Part shown: piece after piece, positions 54,491 through 64,000 of the stretch | Position numbering within the stretch: position 1 is the first letter of the stretch | Layout of the letters: each line of letters begins with the position of its first letter | Made by a program: the position numbers and the translations under genes | Assembly: GCA_002633005.1 (NCBI GenBank) | Contig: NMRA01000156.1 | Coordinates: 582,488 to 646,487, forward strand | From: Phoronis australis | Lineage: Eukaryota > Phoronida > Phoronidae | DNA: 64,000 nt | Reading direction: 5' to 3' | The notes under the pieces: model-generated | The model's input: only the letters and a program-made list of their open reading frames with translations | Databases searched by the model: none | Told to the model about the DNA's origin: nothing

Positions 54491-55859
54491 GCTACAAATT
54501 TCGGTGGCAAAAATGAACTCCAACAAGAGATTTGAGTTTATAGAACCAACCCCAGTAGATGGGTGAGGCTTCTGGATCAGAACTATGATGAGCTATTTTC
54601 ACGGAATCTCCATGGGAAGGACTTCATTGTAAATGAATTTGTTGTTTCAGTTGTGTACTCGTACAGTGCAACCATTTGTTTGGGTCACCACCAGGTAGCA
54701 TTTCTGTGTAAAAGACAGTCTCGCATCCGGTATTTGAGCCGGGTGCGCAACTATGACTTCTGTTTTTTATTGGTCAGTCAAGTAGGGAGTCAACTCGTAT
54801 ATAAACAGCTAAACATAAAAAATATTTTAACAATCTTAACTGGTGTAACTATAGTCACAATCCACATGATGAACCCAGGTTTGATCACCATGCCCGTTGC
54901 CAAAAACTTCACTGTGGCATAACACTTTCTTTTGGTTTACAGAACAACTGTCTTTCTAATTTCAGCACTAGTCGGATATAATGGACCCTCAATTAGAGAA
55001 CCAAGCAATCACTGAATAAGGGTTCTTTAAATCAGGGTTCATTGTATCCGACTGGTGCCCTATTTTCTTATCTCAAAGGTTTTCTACAGACTGAACAGTG
55101 TGCGATAGAAAGCATTGAGCAGTGATTGTCTCAGCGAAAGTTACAGAGAATGAAGAAACAGAAAACGCGGTAATTTCAAATGTTGGAAAACGCGTAGCTT
55201 AGCATGTTAAATAATGCGACAGTGGGCTTGTTGAGCAGACTCCAGTAGTTCAGATTCCAGACAGTAAAACACCAAGCCCGCAGTTATTTGTGAAATGCTT
55301 CGAAGGAAGTATAAACTTTCAGTATTAGGCAACACTATCAACACTTCAAATTTTCAAGAAATAAAATAAAAGAATAAAATTCAAGCTAAAACAGACAATC
55401 CAATTAATCATCCTAGTGGGGCCTAATTAATATATGAAATTTTGATGCATACACCAAATCAACTATACTGTGAAAATATTTCGGGTGAGTCTTTCCTTGT
55501 GAGAGTTTCTCTTACATTCAGAACCATTTTATGGGTAATTAAGATTATCAACACTGATTTTGTGGTTGAGTCTTGTTTAAACAGGGATTTTTCCCTATTT
55601 GTTTAAGTTTAATCTCTTTAAATTGATTTTAAAATTTGCATTCTTGTGTTACTCCTGTGAAAATTCATTACCAGGGAAAGCCATAACATTCCTAACTCAA
55701 AGTCTAATTTCGTACAAACCCACAGAATTCCATGACTGTGAACGCTATTAAAACCCCTCTTAACTGATAACCGTGCATGCATAGTATACCGTATATTTTA
55801 TCACATATTAACACCAACTTCCCAACTTCAACTCGGAAATGTGTTTAAGTACAATCCCA

Positions 55860-55990
55860 CGAATTTAGGACACAATATGTCCGACAAGTGAAATTTTATT
55901 TTTTCACATTTTCGTAGAAGTAGCACTAAATAAATGCTATAAAATTTCTGTAAGATCTATACCATAGCTACCATCAGACAATAATTCTTA
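55860..55990 (+). repeat. Dispersed repeat copy, related to 13.04 kb
   Basis: ggacacaatatgtccgacaa, gtgaaattttattttttcac and ccatagctaccatcagac match the 13,041-13,140 segment in order. Confidence 0.55.
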
Positions 55991-57021
55991 CAAATTGCTG
56001 GCATTCATAACTGTGCCAGAAGATTTTGAAAAATGAAAAAGACCAATTTTTTAGCAATTCTTTTTTTCCTACATTGGTGGGATTTTACTGTCAGTATCAA
56101 TTATTATTTACCGATGCTGATACAAACTTATTTCCACAACACACAAACTATTTTTGCGCGATCCGTCAAACCAACTTGACGGAGAAGCTGACTTGATCCA
56201 TCAATTCTTAAAGCCACATTACGCCATTGAAAAGTCAAATACACTTGTGGACTAATTCACATCCAAATGAATTACGTAGCTGATTCCTAACACTATGAGT
56301 CAAGCCCAGCCATGTGCCTGTCTGTTCCTGCACTGTAAACTTGACTGGAAATGTTTAATATCATTCTTGTTTAGGCTCGTGGCTTTAAAAATCGTGATCC
56401 AGGGTGTTGGTGGTATAGACAGGAGTGCAGATGAAAACAACAAGAAACAGCTTATTTTACAAATAGTTTCATTATGCTGTTTAGAAATTGAAAAAGATTA
56501 CACAGGAGTATTGTTGAAACAACAGGTGGTTAAAGATTACTAATCAAGTTTCAACTCAAGTCAACTAGCACTGGAGTAGGCCCTGTTGCTATGGACTCTA
56601 CAAGGATGCCATCATTCTGCCATGGTGATAACTGGCCAATCATACAGTTTCAGGAAATGAGGTCGTGCACATAGAATTGTGGGATAGATTGAGGTCAGTT
56701 CCATTAGGTCAAGTGAAAATAGTTGTGCAGACAGTTGGACACCATTGAAAACATGGTATAAACTGCAGCTTTTTAACATTACATTTGATTTGGTTACATT
56801 TGATTCGTATCTAGTCAGATTTGTGTGTATATCCCACAATTCACAATCAATGGATGCACAGTTCGGCACATTGCTTCTGAACTATTAGATGGTTGGCCTC
56901 ATTCTTGATGAGATTCAAATCCGTCTTGGTCAAGCTGCAGAGTCAACTTCGGGCCTAACTTTGCACCGTATACATATTCACACAAACAGTTTGTTTATAA
57001 TCACTAATAATAGAACACCTA

Positions 57022-57051
57022 GCAAACAAACAAACAAACAAACAAACAAAC
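57022..57051 (+). repeat. (CAAA)7 microsatellite
   Basis: Seven caaa repeats. A short (AT)n tract lies at 57,601-57,619. On the ELAV-gene strand this reads as a GUUU run, and it may fall in that gene's 3' UTR. Confidence 0.85.
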
Positions 57052-58080
57052 ATCAACACAAACAAGTCACTTTCTCTTACTAGTTAATTAAAATAGATTT
57101 ACCATAAAATTCAAGCTTAAATCTACAAACACTGAATGTTAAAATGGAATACAACTCTTACTTAACCAAAACGTACTATTGAGTTTATCGAGACTAACAG
57201 ACAGAAGTTTTAATAAACATTTATTACGTCACATTGTAATTCATGTTCTGATGCAGCAAGATTCTCATCAAAATTGTATCCGATTTCATAAAGCATATAC
57301 CAAAATATGGTTATATTGGGTTCCTTCTTGCAAAAACCACCAAAACATTAAGTACCAAGAATCCATTAAAACAAAGAAAGAATGATCTTTAAATATTAAG
57401 TAGCAAGGCAGTGGAAATGACCAAATTAAAATTTACGAGAGTCGTAATGAATCTGGCAACACTCTGTGCCCACTCATTATATTTATAGACAAGGGCATTG
57501 TACAAACGGAGCTTAAATTCAACACTTTTTGTAAAACATTTTCTCGCCATTCTTCGCGAATACTTCGTGTAAAAAAACTCACCAACGGTAACAAGTCGAG
57601 ATATATATATATATATATAGATATAGTAGAGCGTTCTTTTCTATTAACTACGTCTAAACAAACTATTGTTTATACAACATCTTTAATATTTGCTGATTGT
57701 ACTGCTCGACTGATTGTTTTATTTTCGAGGACGACTCAACGATAGTTTATAGTAGTAGTACTAGAGTCAATAATGAGACACCCACGTCGTCAAAGACGAC
57801 AACTCAGCAAGTGTCCTTTAAAAGGATTAAAGCTTAATTATGGCCTTTTTGATTTACTTCGAACAATTGTTTTGGCTTGTTTATAATATAACGGAACGCT
57901 CACGAGTGCTTCACAAGTCAACTCGAAACAATAGTCCACTAAGCAATTTCCACAAACATTTCTAATAGTTGTAAGCAGTGTGCGTTTTTGCATGGAGACA
58001 TAGTTTTCAGCAAAACCACCAAAAAAGTAATGATGAGCATTTTCAGTGTCAGGCGATCCATTTCCAGGGCTCTGTTTCAT

Positions 58081-58322
58081 GACTAAAAACTTTAAGTCAG
58101 AAATTAGATCTTATGCTCTTCACTGTTTCTGAAAAATTAAATATCACTTGAGCAAAAATGCAAAGTGTCTGAAAATAAACACAAGATAATTTCCATTAAT
58201 TATTTTAACACTGTGATGCACTCATAATTACTTCGCTAAAGCATTTTTCAGCAATTGTGAACGGGAGCATCAGATCAAATTTCTGCTTGAAGTCTTGAGT
58301 CACTTTTCATGAAACAAACCCG
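58081..58322 (+). repeat. Dispersed repeat family F, copy 2
   Basis: tgtttctgaaaaattaaata, cacttgagcaaaaatgcaaa and cttttcatgaaacaaac blocks align with 35,990-36,275. Confidence 0.65.
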
Positions 58323-61069
58323 GTCATCCGAGTTGCCATAGAGATACGCCACAAAGAGATTGAAACATGGTGACCTTTTTTTGCATAAAGCACAGCGAAA
58401 TGCTTTCAATATAACTCGGAATGTACTTCGTGGTCTATTACGACAAACATGCATTGTTTACCGAAGTATGTGCACTCCGCATTACAAATCCCTGTTTGGC
58501 ACAGACAACTAAATTGTGTCCGACTCACTATAGGAAAGCTTACTCAACTGACTATAGTATAGCATGAAGCGGAATGTCTTTGCCCGACTCTGTGACCATT
58601 CGTTTAAAATTTATACAGAGATGGTCACCGGACAGAAATTTCAACATCTTGTGCTAAACAATTGCAACAATTTTCTCGACGGTTACGGGGTAAATAGCAC
58701 AGGGTTACCTATGACAGGCAACAGTTTCGTGACAACTAGGTTTTAGACAACACAAATACAGCTATTGTTCATTTCATGGCACGCTTTAGTCCCAGCAGGC
58801 ACGCTATTCTCATATTGCTACATAATAACTAGTGGAAAACCATCGTTTCATACCCTACCAAAGAGGGCTCTCCGACAGCGTCAACTAACTCCATGCAGGT
58901 GTGGCTCATGTCGTCGTCCTCGCGACCATTTCATCTAAAACTGACCCAAAATGGGAAACTAAAATATTTACAATAAACTGTCCCTCATCAGGGGGCCAGT
59001 TAGTGTAAATGAATCGTAAAACGCCTGGCATCAAAAACTGGAAGAACTGTTCTCTTATTTAAATCGCCTTCACAGACCCTCTGCTCTTAATGTAACATTA
59101 AAGTTATCCAAAATCTAGTTAAAAACAATCGTTCCTCACTCTCGAAACACCGACCACCTCGGATTTGACGTTATAAAAATATATTCCACTCCGTGGTGCC
59201 GGTTGAATCGTTCCCATCGCAGACAACATTCAACAATCCTGATACAGCAGTTGTCATGGTAACGGGGTATCGACCCTATTTAACAAGTAAAGCAGAGCGG
59301 GGACAACACGTAAACCAATGGCCATGCACCTTAACGTAAATAAGTTTCGAGTTCAACGCAAAAACCCGACAGACTGAGAACGAAACATTTTCAACCAAAC
59401 GTTATGTAAACGATGACCAACGCAATACGAATAGACAAGAAACCCACTGTGCGCGTGCAACGGAGAAAGCTTTGAGCGATGAGTGCTTTGTGTGTAAAAG
59501 TGGAGTTGTGAGCAAACAAATGGAATGATACGAGACAACCAAACTAGGCGTGGTAGTTAGTACGAGACTGTGAATTGGGTAGTGTCTGGTAACCGAGGCG
59601 AAACACATGAAAATAGAGATTAAGCAATGTCAGCGTAAATGGAATAGAAATAAAATCTGAGTAAAAACTGGCAAAAATAATTGAAACCGAAACAACAAAA
59701 CAGAAGATTAGTTTCAAACAAATAAAACTTTAATATCGCATACTTCATGAACAAAAGAGTATGAAGAGAAATTAAAGAGGATGAACATGGCAACAGCGTC
59801 CTCGGCGACAACGCCCGCACTCCGCCTGGTGTATGAGATTCATTGCATAATTACCCTGCTATAGTTCGTCGCTATAGGGACGCACTCAATTTGCATATTG
59901 CACAGTTTACGCGTTTGATTTGTTCGTTTAAACATGGCGGAGTGTCGGTTGCGTGTGCCGCTGTTACACTGTTGCACTGAGATTTCTAATTCAGGCAATT
60001 CCTAGGCAAAACAACTAGCTATATGGTAGGCAAGTTCCGTAAGCTAATTTTGAAGAAATTGATGCTTTCCTAGAATGTTTTGGAGGTAAACTGCACACAA
60101 ATTCTTAATAATTTGAAACAAATCTGTTACAATAATTTCAAATACTATTTGATTAATCAGGTCAGAACTCAATTTAAATTTCAAGGTAAACCCATTCTCA
60201 TGTTAGCACAAATAAAACGTCAAACTTGACGTGCACTCCTTAAACATTTCATCAATAAATAAGCGAGTCTACAATTTGCCTTCAAAACAATTCGGGAACG
60301 TGGGTCAGTTCGTGAACAACATTACACATCCCAGCAAAAAGTTAAATACATCACATCTCGATGTATGGACAGTAATAACAGATTGAGACTGAGCCTCAAA
60401 AACAGCGACAGCGTGTCGTACGAATGCGACGACAGTAAAAAACGAGGACTAATAGCTAACAATGGCCTGGAATGTTGGTACAGAGAGTTGTTCAACGCTT
60501 GTAAACAGAGACACAAACAATGGCTAAAACTCACTGCAACATATTGCACACTTGACGAATATACACTCAGTTGAATATAACTGCTTAAATTAACCAAGAT
60601 GACTTTTAAGCCTCGCCGTAATTTGTGATCTAAAATCCCGAGCGTGGGTTTTTGGTAAGTACATAAAAAGTTTCCTCTAAAACTTAAAAACGAAAATATG
60701 TATGAGACAAACTCATAAGCAGTGGCATGTGGGTGCACAGAAAACAAAAACATATCCAGGCCCTAGGTTGGACTACAAAATATGAAACCATAACTTGCGT
60801 CTGACGCACGCGACTTGATAAACAACAAAAAAGATACACAACGACAACGAAGAATAAGCTTGGTGTAAACTGTCAGCAGACGGCACCGCATAGTCAGGTC
60901 AACTAATATTAATATTAATAATGACAAAAATTAAATGATAAATACTTCGTGGCAATCTGAACTGTGTACGGGTTGGCGGATGGTGACTTCACACAATAAA
61001 CACCTCGTACTAAACACGGTTGCCAAGAAAACCAAAACTAAACAAGGTCTAGACTACACACGACGGCAT

Positions 61070-61200
61070 ACTTCTTACTTAAATAACTTACTCCAACTCT
61101 CAAAATTAGGACATAAATTAAATCACATTTGTATGAAGAATGAAGTACAAACTTCACATTACTTAAATAAATTATGCATACATGTTTATAAATTACTACT
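61070..61200 (-). promoter_or_regulatory. AU-rich element cluster in probable ELAV-like 3' UTR
   Basis: On the minus strand about six AUUUA-type pentamers (TAAAT on the plus strand) lie within 130 bases, including UUAUUUAA-like overlaps near 61,165. ELAV/Hu proteins bind such U- and AU-rich RNA, so autoregulation is possible. This assumes that the 3' UTR extends at least 500 bases past the stop. Confidence 0.35.
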
Positions 61201-61524
61201 GTCTGCAGGGTACCCTACATCATATAATACATACATGTACTTGGTGATTGTAGTATTGGTAATAGTATTAGTCTTAGGCCTAAAAACACTGCTGCGTTAA
61301 CCGTATCTAATACGTATCATAGCATGTCACTATCAACATCAACGCGACTTTCGTTACAATCTTCAAGAAAATCCTCAGAGGATCGTCCACTTGGCGCAAT
61401 AGAAATAAGACATTAACATTATCTAATTAATTACTTCACATTGGCAGAGCGAGCACTTAACTCAACCAAACCAATTAATCACAATGGTACCAATTAGGAG
61501 GACGCACGACTTTTTCGACCGCCC

Positions 61525-61548
61525 TGTGACCCCCGACCTGGGGTCACA
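61525..61548 (-). promoter_or_regulatory. 9-bp-stem hairpin just past the ELAV-like stop
   Basis: TGTGACCCC (61,525-61,533) and GGGGTCACA (61,540-61,548) are exact inverted repeats with a 6-base loop, 22 bases beyond the stop codon in the transcript. As RNA it would be a stable GC-rich stem. As DNA it contains inverted TGACC/GGTCA half-sites. Confidence 0.5.
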
Positions 61549-61569
61549 ACCTCTCATCGACCCCCGGCA

Positions 61570-61974
<405 letters not shown>

Positions 61975-62329
61975 TTAACAAGGCGACACGTGACTTTGAC
62001 CATAATTCTTAATAGGCTTCTGCCAGACTGATCGTGTGAGCAAAGCATCGTCCGTTTTTACAAATGCAGCGTTCAACTTTTTGACTAGCCATGAAAATGT
62101 CAAAAGGCCAGCGGAGAAACGAACATTTCTAAAGACTGGACATAATTCAGAGCGCGTCAGGTCAGATTTGGACAACAAAACGCAGTCTCACTTGACTCAG
62201 GACCCATTAGCTGATGATGTCATCAATTCACAGACATCCAATTAAAGATAACAAAACTAATTACACATAATTCTCAACCAAGTCATTATTGACACTCAAG
62301 ACAGTTTGTCTGTGTTAAGATCATGTGGA

Positions 62330-62900
62330 ACCACTAGAAACGTTCAAATTTGGCGAACTTTGGAACACCATGTCAGAAATGGCCGATCATTCATATGACT
62401 AGTGAAACTTTCATATACGATGCTTTAAGCTTTGTTCTAAAAAAAATACTGCTAGGAATTGTTTTTAAAACGATCCACTTTTGCAAGCGGGGCTATCAAA
62501 AACAGGACTTTTACGATTTTCATGAAAAAACTCAGTTGCATAAAACAAAAACAAAATGAAAGTTTACAAAACTATCAGCAAACATAATTTGCTCGTTATT
62601 GATGCCGTTGTTTTGCCAACAATGATCCTTTCTCTTTTTGTTAAATTTAAAGTAAAAAGACTAGATCGCATGACCCAACTAATGACAAACAGGTAAAAAG
62701 TTAAATATTCTAATTCTACAAGCATTCCCACTTTCAGGAAACACTATACTTTTACGGAGTTAAAAAATAAACAGTATTTGCTGACATTTGGAAAAATGCA
62801 CAGACTTGCACATGAAGTCCTGCGTGTTCAAACTGAAGAATTTTGGAGATGACCATGGGCCTTTAAAAGCAAAACTTTTAAAATTTCAGATGGGTGTTTG
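62330..62900 (-). repeat. Dispersed repeat family C, uninterrupted copy
   Basis: Reads catgtcagaaatggccgatc, tgaaactttcatatacgatg, gatccacttttgcaagcggg and cttttacgattttcatgaa, then the gcatgacccaactaatgaca and ttcaggaaacactatactt blocks. It provides the empty-site comparison for the MITE at 23.9 kb. Confidence 0.7.
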
Positions 62901-63639
62901 AACTACCTATTCAGGTTTAAGCAACAGTAAGTTGTATTTTTGTAAGCCGTTTCATGAGCAGGAGTTGAATGAAAACATAGATCAGAAAGCACTGCTTGTA
63001 AGTCATAAGCAAGTGAACTTTGTGCACTTCAGGACCTCAACTGGACAATCATCCAGATATGGTGCTTAAAGTGGAACTTGCACGCTAATTTTTCGTCTCT
63101 TTGATTGCTTGGCCAAATTAGTTAGAAATACAACATACAGCGACGATGTGAATATGAAGTAGGTTGAAAATTGTCAAATTTTTTAAGAATGAGTTTTGCG
63201 GCAAGAATGATCCGCCGAAAATCACTGAAACATGTCCAGTAAGTATTGTGACATGGTGTTGGGGACTAACACTGCATGATGTGGGCTGTATGAGCCCGTG
63301 AGGTACGTCATTAGTGCAAAGGTCACCTATTTGCAGATGTTTTTTTTGTTTTTTACATTTACAAGTTGTCAATTAATACAGCTGCACTTTGTTTAGTATT
63401 GATGATGTTCAAATAGCATTGTCGTTTAGTTCCTGCTATACATTAGCATAGTTAGGAGCATGCAAATACATCTTTAAGATGCAGCAACCAAACTCCTTCT
63501 GACCTTGACATCAAACAAACGACCTTGAGCTCTAATATCAAAGCAAGCAAAATAGAAACAATTTCCACTGATAGGTATGTAAGATTTTTGAATCTTAAAG
63601 GACTCATGAGGTCATTAGCCGCAAATTGGACAAAGGAAC

Positions 63640-64000
63640 AGAAATACCATTCCGCGTGCGTTTTAACCTTACAATAAAACCATCAAGGAACTTTGTATGT
63701 ATTTTGAGAAGGCAAACACAAAGAAAAACAAAATTGTTACTAGGCGACTCTGCAGATTTGTCCCAAAATGCATGTCAGTTGTGCTCTGCTACTTGTATTG
63801 ATCAGCAAGCAAAGAGGGCCCCACAGCAGTCAGACTCCTTCGAACATCATCATCTGCCTTGCACTTCCCAGTAGGAACACGTAAGCCAATTTTCTTAATG
63901 ATCCAGACTCAAAAATAGCAAAAATGGCCACTAGGTGGCATATGTCGACTCCATCCAAAAATGGGAGGGTGTTTTTGATTTTCTCTTTAACAGAAACACG
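63640..64000 (-). repeat. CTCF-motif dispersed repeat, copy 5 (reverse, runs off the window)
   Basis: The reverse complement gives gttccttgatggttttattg, a tttgccttctc block and tgccacctagtggccatttt, the same order as the plus-strand copies. The CTCF core CCACTAGGTGGC at 63,928-63,939 is a full match and, unlike most others, lies on the plus strand. Confidence 0.65.

Larger units (their letters stand above)
48632..61569. other. Convergent interval: 3' UTRs and intergenic repeats
   Basis: Holds the CAAP1 3' UTR (extent unknown), a family E copy at 48.8 kb, two family D copies, family C remnants (47.94-48.04 and 52.0-52.5 kb), a CTCF-motif block and the probable long 3' UTR of the ELAV-like gene at its right end. 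The longest frames (54,563-54,922 + and 60,322-60,753 -) have no recognisable domain. Confidence 0.6.

Noticed and set aside
54563-54922. 119-codon plus-strand frame
   Set aside because: No homologue recognised, no splice or promoter context, and its length is compatible with chance in 64 kb.
56380-56450. Acceptor-like site (cttgtttag) followed by a short open frame reading ARGFKNRDPGCWW
   Set aside because: Stops after 19 codons, and its phase does not match the orphan exon-like segment at 51,506-51,593.
60322-60753. 143-codon minus-strand frame, the longest single frame in the window
   Set aside because: Rich in Leu, Ser and Phe, as expected from translating U-rich UTR-like sequence. It has no domain and lies downstream of the ELAV-like stop on the same strand.

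Overview
This window looks like a draft-assembled nuclear genome of a non-vertebrate animal. It is AT-rich, has long introns, is packed with degenerate dispersed repeats and foldback elements, and holds one N (15,403). Two genes can be recognised from translated exons and splice sites. Both are animal families: CAAP1 (caspase activity and apoptosis inhibitor 1) and an ELAV/Hu RNA-binding protein. Many old repeats plus a metazoan-type CAAP1 fit an invertebrate deuterostome or other bilaterian. The exact phylum cannot be read from the sequence.

Layout: 1-13,190 holds no gene that I can support, only repeats, a few hairpins and a nuclear-receptor-like DR1 cluster. 13,190-13,680 is the probable CAAP1 promoter and 5' UTR. 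13,684-48,631 (+) is CAAP1 in seven coding exons (13,684-13,755; 14,370-14,543; 15,526-15,610; 22,550-22,630; 22,985-23,051; 23,587-23,629; 48,161-48,631). Reading phase is kept across every junction, giving 330 codons plus stop. Its second intron appears to use a GC donor, and its last intron is 24.5 kb of repeats and foldback elements. 48,632-61,569 is intergenic or 3' UTR sequence, with one orphan exon-like segment at 51,506-51,593. 61,570-61,939 (-) is the terminal exon of an ELAV-like gene, carrying the hinge end and RRM3. Its upstream exons lie beyond the window, and its 3' UTR runs leftward and contains a hairpin and an AU-rich cluster.

The two genes converge. They need not act in one pathway, but vertebrate ELAVL2 and CAAP1 both lie on human 9p21, so the linkage may be ancient.

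The most unusual non-coding signal is a dispersed, internally tandem repeat family (five places: about 16.7, 31.5-33.0, 45.1-45.9, 52.6-53.9 and 63.6-64.0 kb). Its units repeatedly carry sequences matching the core CTCF motif. I found no intact transposon coding region, tRNA, rRNA or CRISPR array. All functional statements about regulatory sites are inference.
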